Made by a program: the position numbers and the translations under genes. Shown one piece after another: positions 1 through 7,924 of a stretch of 64,000 bases of DNA. The DNA comes from Sphingomonas yantingensis (lineage in GTDB: Bacteria > Pseudomonadota > Alphaproteobacteria > Sphingomonadales > Sphingomonadaceae): assembly GCF_014199325.1 (NCBI RefSeq), contig NZ_JACIJJ010000002.1, forward strand, positions 124,001-188,000, in the 5' to 3' direction. Each line of letters begins with the position of its first letter. Positions within the stretch are counted from its first letter, which is position 1. The notes beneath the pieces were generated by a model. That model was not told where the DNA came from, searched no databases, and saw only the letters and a program-made list of their open reading frames with translations.

Positions 1-403
1 CGCCGCCGCCGAACCAGCGCTTCGTCGTGACGAGGAAGCGTGTGTTCATGTGCACGGCGGGCACGTGCGGATTGGCCATGTGCGCGACCAGGCTGATGCC
101 GGTGGCGAAGAAGCGCGGATCCTCGCTCGCGCCGTTGATCGACTTGGCGAACTCGCCCTCGAACGTGCCGCCGACGGTCGAGACGTTGACGCCGACCTTT
201 TCGAACACGCGACCCTTCATGACGCCGCGCACCCCGCCGCCGCCCGGTTCGCCCGAGGGATCGATGCGGTCCCAGGGCGTGTATTCGAACGCGGCGTCCG
301 ACCCCGCCTCCCGCTCGATTGCCTCGAACGCGGCGCAGATGCGGTCGCGCAGGCTTTCGAACCAGTGGCGGGCGGCGGTTTGCTGTTCGTCGAGCGGTTG
401 CAT
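1..403 (-). CDS. hemF: Aerobic coproporphyrinogen III oxidase, N-terminal part (cut by window edge)
   Basis: This enzyme oxidatively decarboxylates coproporphyrinogen III to protoporphyrinogen IX using O2, a cytoplasmic step of heme synthesis. Only the first 134 codons lie in the window and the gene runs off the left edge. The minus-strand translation begins [14 protein letters not shown]. It shows the family's glycine-rich loop [10 protein letters not shown] (residues 51-60), [10 protein letters not shown] (70-79), and the His-containing block [15 protein letters not shown] (108-122). The start at 403 is inferred from the fit to the family N terminus; another ATG nearby is out of frame. An exported protein gene and trmL lie upstream on the same strand and may be co-transcribed. 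Heme supply fits the neighbouring cytochrome bc1 genes, but that link is only contextual. Confidence 0.93.
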   Translation of the reverse strand, partial: MQPLDEQQTAARHWFESLRDRICAAFEAIEREAGSDAAFEYTPWDRIDPSGEPGGGGVRGVMKGRVFEKVGVNVSTVGGTFEGEFAKSINGASEDPRFFATGISLVAHMANPHVPAVHMNTRFLVTTKRWFGGG

Positions 404-505
404 GGGCGCCGGTGTGGAGCATGGCGGCGCGGCAACGCAAGTGGGCGTTTTGTCCGACGTCGTTACGCCCGCTGCCAGCCCCACGTCTGGCTCAAGCCGC
501 TCGCG

Positions 506-1273
506 CTAGCGCATCGAACGGATTTCGGCGCCGTTGGTGATCCAGATCCTGTCCTTGCCCGTCACCACCGCGACCGGCATCCGGGCGGAAAGGCTGGCGA
601 AGACGTGGATTTCGGTCGGTGTCGGGTCGAGTACGTGCGTCACGACCAGCATGGCCGCCTTGGCCTGCTTCGGCGGCGATCCGATCTCGAGGCAGGTGTT
701 GGCGAAGCGGCGGCTGGACGCGACCCGTCCCGCCGTGTCGACATCGACCCGGAAATGCCCGCCCATCGGCCACGCATCCGTCCGCGTCTGCGGTGTGGTC
801 AGATAGACGCTCGTACCCGTCGGCGTCGGGATCGCCGCGACGTTGAACGGTGCCTTGCCGCAGGGGCGCCAGCCCTGGCGCACTGCTTCGGCGGTTGCGG
901 CATCGATGGCGGTCGCGATGGCGCGTTGCGGTGCCGTGAGCGCGGCCGGCGCCGCGAGCGGCGCATGCTGGCCGAGTGCGCCCTTCGCTACCTCCGCCGT
1001 GTAGATCACCCGGCGATCGTCGCCGGTGCTCGACAGGAAGCTGACGCGCAGGCGATCCTCGCCCGCCGGTTCGACGATCCAGCCGCGCACCGTCGCCGCC
1101 TGCGCTTTGGGCAGATCGTCCGTCAGTGCATCCGTCGCGACCCAGGCGGCGCGATCATGGGCGAACAGCGCGCGGCCGCGCGCGGTGATCGCATCGGTGG
1201 ACGTGTCCTGTGCCCGTGCGCCGGCGGCGAGGGCGACGGTCAGGGTCAACGCGAACAGGGCCGATCGGCGCAT
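506..1273 (-). CDS. Exported protein of unknown function
   Basis: I do not recognise this 255-residue protein. It starts with a clear Sec signal peptide (MRRSALFALTLTVALAAGARA, cleavage likely near residue 21), so it should be periplasmic or secreted. The mature part is soluble, with two cysteines around residues 138 and 199 that could pair. I see no catalytic motif. An in-frame ATG lies farther upstream at 1366. I prefer 1273 because it places the signal peptide at the N terminus and is preceded by an AGGAAG ribosome site about six bases away. It sits between trmL and hemF on the same strand, with 43 and 102 bp gaps. Confidence 0.75.
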   Translation of the reverse strand: MRRSALFALTLTVALAAGARAQDTSTDAITARGRALFAHDRAAWVATDALTDDLPKAQAATVRGWIVEPAGEDRLRVSFLSSTGDDRRVIYTAEVAKGALGQHAPLAAPAALTAPQRAIATAIDAATAEAVRQGWRPCGKAPFNVAAIPTPTGTSVYLTTPQTRTDAWPMGGHFRVDVDTAGRVASSRRFANTCLEIGSPPKQAKAAMLVVTHVLDPTPTEIHVFASLSARMPVAVVTGKDRIWITNGAEIRSMR

Positions 1274-1316
1274 GGGGGCTTCCTTCCGTTGGCGGTCGCC
1301 CCTTGCTAGCCGGGCG

Positions 1317-1826
1317 TCAGGGGGCGGGCCAGCCCCGCGTCTGGCGCAGCGCCTCAGCCGCGACAATGCCCGCGCTCACCGCGACGTTGAGCGACCGCAT
1401 GCCCGGCACCATCGGAATCAGCACGCGTGCGTCGGCGCGGGCGTGGACATGGGGCGGCACGCCCGCGCCTTCGCTGCCGAACAGGAGCGTGTCGCCTGCC
1501 TCGAACAACGCCTCGTCCAGCCGTACCGCGCCTTTCGTCGTCGCGAGCACGATCCGGCCGGTCACGCCCGCGACGAACGCGTCCCAGTCGGCATGGCGCC
1601 GCACGTCGACCGCCGCGGCATAGTCCATGCCCGACCGCGCCAGCGCCCGCGCGCCGAAGGGAAAGCCCATCGGCTCGATCAGGTCGACGCCGAGGCCCAT
1701 GCACGCGGCGGTGCGCAGGATGGTGCCGACATTGCCCGCGATGTCGGGCTCGTAAAGGGCGATGCGCAAGCGGGCGGGGCCTTGAGGTAAGTGACCGGGA
1801 CGAAAAGGGGTGTTGGCAAACCGCAC
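1317..1826 (-). CDS. trmL: tRNA (cytidine/uridine-34-2'-O)-methyltransferase TrmL
   Basis: A SPOUT-class methyltransferase that 2'-O-methylates the wobble base of tRNA-Leu isoacceptors using S-adenosylmethionine. Family blocks are visible: the N-terminal RIALYEPDIAGNVGTILRTA, the EPMGFPF strand, LLFGSEGAG, and the C-terminal knot sequence IPMVPGMRSLNVAVSAGI. The ATG at 1826 gives 169 residues with about 19 extra before the conserved RIALYEP start. A TTG at 1769, with AAGG upstream, would give 150 residues, closer to the family length, and is a serious alternative. The longer start also overlaps a candidate petA promoter. It is transcribed divergently from petABC. Confidence 0.88.
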   Translation of the reverse strand: MRFANTPFRPGHLPQGPARLRIALYEPDIAGNVGTILRTAACMGLGVDLIEPMGFPFGARALARSGMDYAAAVDVRRHADWDAFVAGVTGRIVLATTKGAVRLDEALFEAGDTLLFGSEGAGVPPHVHARADARVLIPMVPGMRSLNVAVSAGIVAAEALRQTRGWPAP

Positions 1827-1842
1827 CGCCCGTGTCTATCAG
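1813..1842 (+). promoter_or_regulatory. Candidate sigma-70-type promoter for petABC
   Basis: TTGGCA at 1813-1818 and TATCAG at 1837-1842 are separated by 18 bp and lie about 120 bp upstream of the petA start. They overlap the far 5' end of the divergently oriented trmL reading frame, which fits the view that trmL starts downstream at the TTG. The match to consensus is moderate and this is an inference from sequence only. Confidence 0.35.
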
Positions 1843-1961
1843 GCCATGGCGCCCGGTTTCGGAGCCGAACCGAGCGTGCGTCCTTTTGCCGCCGGGCCTT
1901 TGGGAGCCCCGGACACCGCGGCAGATGGGACGCGATAACAGACGATTTCAAGGGCTGAGGC

Positions 1962-2546
1962 ATGGCAAGCGCTGAAAACACGGTTCCGCCGGGCGAATCG
2001 CCCCGCGTACATGAAGACACCATCGCCGATCCGCGCCGCCGCGATTACCTCGCGATCGGTGCCGTCGCATGGGCGGGTGTCGGTGCGGGCGTGATCGCCC
2101 TGCCGCTCATCAATTCCATGAGCCCCTCGGCCGACGTGCTCGCGCTGTCGACGACCGAGGTGGACGTTTCGGCGATCCAGCCGGGCCAGGCGATCAAGGC
2201 CAGCTTCCGCAAGCAGCCGCTGTTCGTGCGCAACCTGACGCCGGACGAGATCAACCAGGCCAACGCCGTCGACGTCGCCAGCCTGCGCGACCCGCAGTCG
2301 CTGAAGGACCGGACCAAGGCGGGCAAGACCAACTGGCTCGTCACGCTTGGCGTCTGCACGCACCTCGGCTGCGTGCCGCTCGGCGCGGGCGAGGGCGAGA
2401 ACAAGGGGCCGTTCGGCGGCTATTTCTGCCCCTGCCACGGGTCGGCCTACGACACCGCTGGCCGCATCCGCTCGGGTCCGGCGCCAAAGAACCTGGCGGT
2501 GCCCGAGTACGTATTCTCCAACGACACCACGATCGTGGTCGGCTGA
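1962..2546 (+). CDS. petA: Ubiquinol-cytochrome c reductase, Rieske iron-sulfur subunit
   Basis: The Rieske subunit of complex III takes one electron from ubiquinol at the Qo site and passes it to cytochrome c1. The 194-residue protein has an N-terminal twin-arginine-like stretch ([11 protein letters not shown], about residues 23-33) leading into one membrane anchor, then a periplasmic domain. Both [2Fe-2S] ligand loops are intact: CTHLGC near residue 130 and CPCHGS near residue 152. Length is normal for bacterial Rieske proteins. It is the first gene of a tight petA-petB-petC operon, with 11 bp to petB. Confidence 0.97.
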   Translation: MASAENTVPPGESPRVHEDTIADPRRRDYLAIGAVAWAGVGAGVIALPLINSMSPSADVLALSTTEVDVSAIQPGQAIKASFRKQPLFVRNLTPDEINQANAVDVASLRDPQSLKDRTKAGKTNWLVTLGVCTHLGCVPLGAGEGENKGPFGGYFCPCHGSAYDTAGRIRSGPAPKNLAVPEYVFSNDTTIVVG

Positions 2547-2557
2547 GGACTGGCAAG

Positions 2558-3868
2558 ATGAGCTTCCCCTGGGCCAAGCATTACGAGCCGAAGGCGCCGG
2601 TCATGAAGTGGCTGGACGACCGCCTGCCGCTCCCGCGCCTCGTCTATAACGCGGTCGGTGCCGGTTATCCGGTGCCGCGCAACCTCAATTATTTCTGGAA
2701 CTTCGGCGTGCTCGCGGGCGCGGCGCTGGTCATCCAGATCGTCACGGGCATCGTCCTGGCGATGCACTATTCGACCGACGCGAACACCGCGTTCGATTCG
2801 GTCGAGGCGATCATGCGCGACGTCAATGCCGGCTGGTTCCTGCGCTATGCGCACGCCAATGGCGCGTCGATGTTCTTCATCGTCGTCTATACGCACATCT
2901 GCCGCGGCCTCTATTACGGGTCGTACAAGGCGCCGCGCGAGATGGTGTGGCTGCTCGGCGTGGTCATCTTCCTCCTGATGATGGCCACCGCCTTCATGGG
3001 CTATGTCCTTCCCTGGGGTCAGATGAGCTTCTGGGGGGCGCAGGTCATCACCGGCTTCTTCTCGGCCATTCCGGTGGTCGGCGAGACGATCCGCGTGTGG
3101 CTGCTCGGCGGCTATGCCCCCGACGCCGCGGCGCTTAACCGCTTCTTCTCGCTCCACTATCTGCTGCCGTTCGTGATCGCGGGCGTCATCATCCTCCATA
3201 TCTGGGCGCTGCACATTCCGGGGTCGTCGAACCCGGCGGGCGTCGAGGTGAAGGGCGAGCAGGACACGGTGCCGTTCCACCCCTACTACACCGCGAAGGA
3301 CGGCATCGGCCTCGGCGTCTTCCTGCTCGTCTTCGCGCTGTTCCTGTTCTTCGCGCCGAACATGCTGGGCCACCCGGACAACTACATTCCGGCCAACCCG
3401 CTCTCGACGCCGGCGCACATCGTGCCCGAATGGTACTTCCTGCCATTCTACGCGATCCTGAAGTCGTTCACCGTCGACTTTATCCTGCCGGCGAAGCTGT
3501 GGGGCGTGCTGGCGATGTTCGGCTCGATCCTGCTCCTGTTCTTCCTGCCCTGGCTCGACACCAGCCCGGCGCGGACCGCGAACCATCGTCCGCGCTACCG
3601 CATGTTCCTCATCATCCTGCTCGTGGACGTGCTGATCCTCGGCTATGTGGGTGGTGCGGAAGCGTCGAAGACCAACGTGCTGATCGGTCAGATCACGACG
3701 GCCTATTACTTCCTCCACTTCCTGGTCATCTTGCCGATCGTCTCGGCGACCGAGCGTCCCAAGCCCGTCGCCAACTCGATCACCGAGGCCGTGCTCAAGG
3801 GCAAGGGCGGCACCGCCCCGGCCAAGAGCGCGATCGAGGGTAGCCCCAACCCGATGCCGGCCGAATAA
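2558..3868 (+). CDS. petB: Cytochrome b of the bc1 complex
   Basis: The membrane-embedded di-heme subunit of ubiquinol-cytochrome c reductase carries the Qo and Qi quinone sites. The 436-residue protein shows the expected multi-helix pattern. The heme-ligating His pairs lie in the second and fourth helices ([19 protein letters not shown], and a later block ending HIWALH). The Qo-site [12 protein letters not shown] motif, including PEWY, is present. The start at 2558 follows the petA stop by 11 bp and matches the usual [15 protein letters not shown] N terminus. The same frame stays open upstream through petA, but that part is not coding. The C-terminal tail of about 30 polar residues is typical of alphaproteobacteria. 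Confidence 0.97.
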   Translation: MSFPWAKHYEPKAPVMKWLDDRLPLPRLVYNAVGAGYPVPRNLNYFWNFGVLAGAALVIQIVTGIVLAMHYSTDANTAFDSVEAIMRDVNAGWFLRYAHANGASMFFIVVYTHICRGLYYGSYKAPREMVWLLGVVIFLLMMATAFMGYVLPWGQMSFWGAQVITGFFSAIPVVGETIRVWLLGGYAPDAAALNRFFSLHYLLPFVIAGVIILHIWALHIPGSSNPAGVEVKGEQDTVPFHPYYTAKDGIGLGVFLLVFALFLFFAPNMLGHPDNYIPANPLSTPAHIVPEWYFLPFYAILKSFTVDFILPAKLWGVLAMFGSILLLFFLPWLDTSPARTANHRPRYRMFLIILLVDVLILGYVGGAEASKTNVLIGQITTAYYFLHFLVILPIVSATERPKPVANSITEAVLKGKGGTAPAKSAIEGSPNPMPAE

Positions 3869-3883
3869 GGACGCGATAACGAC

Positions 3884-4717
3884 ATGACCCGCATCATCGC
3901 ACCGCTCATCGGGCTGGGCTTCGCCTTCGTCCTCGTGCTCGGCCTGTTCGGCACGATCACGACGGCGTCGGAGCCGGCGACGGCCGAGCACGAGTTCCAC
4001 CTGGCCCCCAAGCCGCTCGAGCTTGCCTCGAACGGCGTGTTCGGCAAGTTCGACAAGCAGCAACTCCAGCGCGGCTTTCAGGTCTACAAGGAAGTCTGCT
4101 CGGCCTGTCACTCGATCCACCGCGTCGCGTTCCGCGACCTCGCCGACCTCGGCTATAACGAGGGCCAGGTGAAGGCGATCGCCCAGCAGTGGACGACCGA
4201 GCAGCCGAGCACCAACCCGGAGACGGGCGAGCCGGCGACGCGCAAGAACCTCCCCTCGGACAAGTTCCCCAAGGTCTATGCCAACGACACCGCCGCGCGC
4301 GCCGCGAACAACAACGCGATCCCGCCCGACCTGTCGCTGATGACCAAGGCGCGCCCGAACGGCGCGGCTTATGTCCACTCGCTGCTGACCGGCTATGGCG
4401 AGAGCCCGGCCGAGGTGCAGAAGGAGTTCCCGAAGTTCACGACCCCCGACGGTCTGTACTTCAACCGCTACTTCCCGACGCTGAACCTCGCCATGCCGCC
4501 GCCGCTCGCCAGTGACGGGCAGGTGACCTATGCCGACGGCACCAAGTCGACCGTCGACCAGATGGCCAAGGACGTGACCGCGTTCCTCGTCTGGACGGCC
4601 GAGCCCAAGCTCGAGGCGCGCCACACCGCGGGCCTCGCCTCGGTGATCTTCCTCCTGATCTTCATCGGGCTGACGATCGGCGCCTACAAGAGCGTCTGGC
4701 GCAACGTGAAGCACTGA
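3884..4717 (+). CDS. petC: Cytochrome c1 of the bc1 complex
   Basis: The c-type heme subunit of complex III takes electrons from the Rieske protein and reduces soluble or membrane cytochrome c. The 277-residue protein has an N-terminal hydrophobic export signal (residues 4-28), one covalent heme site CSACH near residue 70, an axial Met in the block TLNLAMPPPL (about 200-209), and a single C-terminal membrane anchor (about 247-268). It is the third gene of the petABC operon, 15 bp after petB, and is followed within 25 bp by a strong rho-independent terminator. Confidence 0.96.
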   Translation: MTRIIAPLIGLGFAFVLVLGLFGTITTASEPATAEHEFHLAPKPLELASNGVFGKFDKQQLQRGFQVYKEVCSACHSIHRVAFRDLADLGYNEGQVKAIAQQWTTEQPSTNPETGEPATRKNLPSDKFPKVYANDTAARAANNNAIPPDLSLMTKARPNGAAYVHSLLTGYGESPAEVQKEFPKFTTPDGLYFNRYFPTLNLAMPPPLASDGQVTYADGTKSTVDQMAKDVTAFLVWTAEPKLEARHTAGLASVIFLLIFIGLTIGAYKSVWRNVKH

Positions 4718-4739
4718 TCGGCCGCGCCGATCCTGATCC

Positions 4740-4775
4740 GGCCCCGGAGTCCAGCGACTCCGGGGCCTTTTCTTT
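4740..4775 (+). terminator. Rho-independent terminator of petABC
   Basis: An 11-bp perfect stem (GGCCCCGGAGT / ACTCCGGGGCC) with a 6-base loop is followed by TTTTCTTTT. It lies between petC and apt and should separate the two transcripts. Confidence 0.9.
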
Positions 4776-4790
4776 TGTAGCGAGACGAGC

Positions 4791-5333
4791 ATGACCGATG
4801 ATCCCGCCGCGCGGCTGGCCGCGATGATCCGCACCATCCCCGATTTTCCCAAGCCCGGCATCCAGTTCCGCGACATCACCACGCTGCTGCTCGATCCCGC
4901 CGGGTTGCGGCTGGCGGTCGAGACGATGGCGGCGAGAATCGCCGGCCCGGTCGATCTGGTCGCCGGGATCGAGGCGCGCGGCTTCGTCTTCGCCCCAGCG
5001 CTCGCGCTGCACCTCAACGCCGGCGTGCTGCTGATCCGCAAGGACGGCAAGCTGCCCGGCGCGACGATCGCCGAGGACTATGCGCTCGAATACGGCACCG
5101 ACCGGATCACGATGCACGCCGACGGCTGTGCGCCGGGCGCCCGCGTCCTCCTCGTCGACGACCTGATCGCCACCGGGGGCACCGCGCGGGCCGCGGTGCG
5201 CCTGATCCGCAAGGCGGGGGCGGTCGTGGATCAGGCGGCGTTCGTGATCGACCTGCCCGACCTTGGCGGGGCGGCGGCGCTCGCGGGTGACGGCATCGCC
5301 GTCCACGCGCTGACGGCGTTCGCGGGACACTGA
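4791..5333 (+). CDS. apt: Adenine phosphoribosyltransferase
   Basis: Cytosolic purine-salvage enzyme that makes AMP and pyrophosphate from adenine and PRPP. The 180-residue protein has the usual length and start (IRTIPDFPKPGIQFRDIT near residues 13-30). It carries the type I PRTase PRPP-binding loop VLLVDDLIATGGTA (about 120-133) and the EARGF block near residue 62. It starts 74 bp after petC, just past the terminator, so it probably has its own promoter or depends on read-through. The start is the first ATG after the terminator. Confidence 0.96.
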   Translation: MTDDPAARLAAMIRTIPDFPKPGIQFRDITTLLLDPAGLRLAVETMAARIAGPVDLVAGIEARGFVFAPALALHLNAGVLLIRKDGKLPGATIAEDYALEYGTDRITMHADGCAPGARVLLVDDLIATGGTARAAVRLIRKAGAVVDQAAFVIDLPDLGGAAALAGDGIAVHALTAFAGH

Positions 5334-5446
5334 CGGAACCAAGTCGCCGTCGCGGCGCTTCGAGTTCTAGCAGCGACGGTTCACGCCGCATTCAAGACGA
5401 AGCGTGCCTGATCGACCGTCACTCCTGCGTATCGAGGAGATTCAGG

Positions 5447-6073
5447 ATGTTCGCAAGGCAAGTGAAGATCGCCGGGATCGCGATCGCCGCCGCGTTGGGA
5501 CTGTCGGCGTGTTCGGATTATGGCTACGGCTATGGCGGGCTCAACGTCGGCTATGGCAGCGGTTACGCTGGCGGCTATTATGACGACCCCTATTATGCCG
5601 GCTATGGTGTCGGCGGGTTCGGCAACCCCTATTGGGGCTGGAACGACGGCTATTATTATCCGGGTACCGGCTATTACGTCTATGACAGCTATCGCCGACC
5701 CTATCGCTGGAACGGCGCGCAACAGCGTTATTGGGAAGGGCGCCGGCAGGGCTGGCGCGGTAACCCGCGCGTCGCCGACAACTGGCGCGACTTCCGCCGC
5801 GACCGGCGGCAGGACGACCGCGCGTTTCGGCAGGACCGCTTCCGCGATCGCCAGGCGTTCCGCAACGGCGAGGTGACGCGGCCCGAGTTCCGCGCCGAGC
5901 GCCGCGACGATCGCCGTGCATACCGACAGGAATATCGCAGCGACCGACGCGAGCTTCGCCGTGAGAACCGCGTCGATCGCGGCAACTGGGGCGCCCGGCG
6001 CGAGGGCTTCGGCAACCGCGGCGGCGGACGAGGCGACCGCGGCGCACGCGGCGGCTTCAACCGCCCGCGTTAA
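5447..6073 (+). CDS. Gly/Tyr-rich, Arg-rich lipoprotein
   Basis: This 208-residue protein has a lipoprotein signal ending LGLSAC (Cys22), so it is probably anchored in the envelope. The mature part has two very different halves. Residues about 24-85 are Gly/Tyr-rich (repeated YGYG, GGYYDDPYY-type units) with no charge clusters. Residues about 86-208 are extremely Arg/Asp-rich with repeated RRDRR/DRRAYRQ units, ending in a GGGRGDRGARGG tail. Such composition suggests low-complexity, surface-binding or polyanion-binding behaviour, but I cannot assign a function. A good AGGAG site precedes the ATG. It faces a convergent maoC-like gene only 4 bp away. Confidence 0.8.
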   Translation: MFARQVKIAGIAIAAALGLSACSDYGYGYGGLNVGYGSGYAGGYYDDPYYAGYGVGGFGNPYWGWNDGYYYPGTGYYVYDSYRRPYRWNGAQQRYWEGRRQGWRGNPRVADNWRDFRRDRRQDDRAFRQDRFRDRQAFRNGEVTRPEFRAERRDDRRAYRQEYRSDRRELRRENRVDRGNWGARREGFGNRGGGRGDRGARGGFNRPR

Positions 6074-6077
6074 GGTA

Positions 6078-6545
6078 TCAGGCGGCGGGGGCGGTGTCCC
6101 CGTCGCCGCGCCGACGGATCAGCGCGTTGGCGATGAAGGTCATCACCGGCTCGTCATGCTGGTTGAAGACCGTCATCCGCTGGCGGGTAAAGCCGACGTG
6201 CGGCTTGGTGGCCGACTTACGCTTGTCGAGCAGTTCGGTCTGACAGCGCAGCGTATCGCCCGGATAAACGGGCTTCAGCCAGCGCAGTTCGTCGATCCCG
6301 CCCGCGCCCAAGCTGGCGGTCGGCACCGCCTTCATCTGTTCGACCAGCATCGCCATCGTCATCGCGCAGCTGTGCCAGCCGCTCGCCGCCAGCCGCCCGA
6401 AATGCGTGTCGGCCGCACCTTCGTCCGACAGGTGGAACGGCTGGGGGTCGTAGCGACGCGCGAAGTCGAGCACTTCCTCGCGTGTCACCTCGTACCGGCC
6501 GAACGAAGCGGTCTCCCCGACCGCCAGATCCTCGAAATAGCGCAT
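6078..6545 (-). CDS. MaoC family (R)-specific hydratase/dehydratase
   Basis: A 155-residue single hot-dog-fold protein of the MaoC/PhaJ type, which hydrates enoyl-CoA or related thioesters. The catalytic Asp/His pair is visible in RRYDPQPFHLSDE (about residues 30-42), followed by the usual FGRLAASGWH block (about 49-58). The length is typical. The substrate cannot be read from sequence; such proteins act in fatty-acid, polyhydroxyalkanoate or mesaconyl-CoA metabolism. It lies 38 bp downstream of an ectophosphodiesterase gene on the same strand, with no obvious functional link. Confidence 0.88.
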   Translation of the reverse strand: MRYFEDLAVGETASFGRYEVTREEVLDFARRYDPQPFHLSDEGAADTHFGRLAASGWHSCAMTMAMLVEQMKAVPTASLGAGGIDELRWLKPVYPGDTLRCQTELLDKRKSATKPHVGFTRQRMTVFNQHDEPVMTFIANALIRRRGDGDTAPAA

Positions 6546-6583
6546 AAGATCAGTTTCAGTTCGAAACCGGCCGGATGCAAGCG

Positions 6584-7807
6584 CTATTTCAGCACGCGTT
6601 CGAACGGTGCGATCGTCCCGTCGATCCCGGCGGCGGGCGGCATGCCGATCAGGCGGCGGACCAGCGCGTAGACGTCGACGTTGCGCCCCTCAACGGTCCC
6701 GCGCGCGAAAGCCGGCCCGTTGGCGACGAAGCCCGCGCGCATCAGCGGATCGGCGTTGTCGTATCCGTGCGCGCCGCCCTTGATCGGTTCCTTCGGCGGC
6801 TTGGACAGGATCATCCAGCCGCTGTCGGCGATGCAAAGGAAGCGGGGCACGCGCGGGTTGCGACCATAAGCAAGGCGGGCGGGCAGGTCCGCCTTGTCCC
6901 GGCAGCGCATGTGCGGCCCTGCCTTGGGCAGTGTAGCGCGCACGGCGGCTTCCTGCCCCGGCATCGCCTCGAACGCCGCATAGGGGCCGTCCTCGATCAC
7001 CCGCGTCGATCCGGCGGGGAAGGCTGCGTTGAAGTCGATCGTGCGGCTCGCGTCGATCGGCGCCATGCCGTGGTCGGCGGCGACGATCAGGTTGACCGGC
7101 TGGCCCATCGCGGCGAGCTCGCCCAGCATCTCGCCGATCCGCGCATCGACGCCGCGCATCGCCGCGCGAACCTCCGGCGAGTCCGGCCCGAACTTGTGCC
7201 CGGCGGTATCGACGCTGTCGAAATAGAGCGTCAGCAGGTGCGGGCGTGTGGCCGCGGGACGGCGCAGCCAGTCGACGATCGCGGCGATGCGGTTACGCTC
7301 GGGCATGGCCTGCGCGAATTGCTGCCAGTCGTCGGGATAGCGGCCGTGGATGGGCACGTTGGAGCCCGGCCAGAACATCGTCGCGGTGCGGATGCCGGCC
7401 CGTTCGGCGCTGACCCAGATCGGCTCGGCCTCGTCCCACCAGAAGGCGTCGGTGGTCGCCATGGTGAAGGTTTCGCCCGGCCGGCGCGCATCCTCCATCT
7501 TGTTGGCGACGATGCCGTTGCGGTCGGGATGCAGGCCCGTGACGAGCGCATAATGGTTGGGAAAGGTCTTGGTCGGGAAGGACGGCTGCATCGTGCCCCG
7601 CACGCCCTCGGCCGCCAGCCGCGACAGCACCGGCGTGTCGCCACGGTCGAGATAGTCGGGACGGAACCCGTCGATCGAGACGAGCAGCGTCACCGGCGCG
7701 CGGGTTTCGGCGACCGCACGGGTGGCGGGTGCCTCGACCGGCGGCGTCATGCACGCCTGCAGCGCAGCGAGCCCGGCCAGGGCGAGGAGGCGGGGGAGGA
7801 GCTTCAT
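6584..7807 (-). CDS. Ectonucleotide pyrophosphatase/phosphodiesterase-type lipoprotein (alkaline phosphatase superfamily)
   Basis: A 407-residue envelope lipoprotein: the signal ends LAALQAC (Cys19). The mature enzyme is of the type I phosphodiesterase/nucleotide pyrophosphatase family, which hydrolyses phosphodiester or pyrophosphate bonds with two zinc ions. Metal and nucleophile motifs are present: SIDGFRPDYL (first Asp, residue about 49), the Thr nucleophile in FPTKTFPNHYAL (about 81-92), DSVDTAGHKFGPDS (Asp/His ligands near 200) and AADHGM near 245. The protein is intact. The natural substrate is unknown. It is preceded by a palindromic repeat that separates it from ychF. Confidence 0.9.
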   Translation of the reverse strand: MKLLPRLLALAGLAALQACMTPPVEAPATRAVAETRAPVTLLVSIDGFRPDYLDRGDTPVLSRLAAEGVRGTMQPSFPTKTFPNHYALVTGLHPDRNGIVANKMEDARRPGETFTMATTDAFWWDEAEPIWVSAERAGIRTATMFWPGSNVPIHGRYPDDWQQFAQAMPERNRIAAIVDWLRRPAATRPHLLTLYFDSVDTAGHKFGPDSPEVRAAMRGVDARIGEMLGELAAMGQPVNLIVAADHGMAPIDASRTIDFNAAFPAGSTRVIEDGPYAAFEAMPGQEAAVRATLPKAGPHMRCRDKADLPARLAYGRNPRVPRFLCIADSGWMILSKPPKEPIKGGAHGYDNADPLMRAGFVANGPAFARGTVEGRNVDVYALVRRLIGMPPAAGIDGTIAPFERVLK

Positions 7808-7840
7808 GATCGGGCTTCCTGCTCGAACTTTCCCTCACTC

Positions 7841-7918
7841 GTCACCCCGGGCTCGACCCGGGGTCCCGCTTCTTCCTTCTTCCAAGGCAGCGGGACCCCG
7901 GATCAAGTCCGGGGTGAC
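7841..7918. repeat. Paired palindromic intergenic repeat, GTCACCCC type
   Basis: Two inverted copies of a GTCACCCCGG...CCGGGGTCCCGCTTCTT unit face each other and end in GGGGTGAC. Each copy has its own small hairpin (CCCCGG / CCGGGG). It lies between ychF and the phosphodiesterase gene and resembles a bacterial REP/BIME element. The same unit recurs elsewhere in the window. Confidence 0.85.
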
Positions 7919-7924
7919 GAAGCG

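Noticed and set aside
2447..5050. An 867-codon open frame on the minus strand opposite cytochrome b, c1 and apt
   Set aside because: It is antisense to strongly conserved genes, has no signal or family features and low-complexity Arg/Glu/Asp composition, as expected from high-GC codon bias on the opposite strand.
5334..5370. GGAAC near 5336 as an EcfG general-stress promoter
   Set aside because: No CGTT-type -10 is found at the required spacing.
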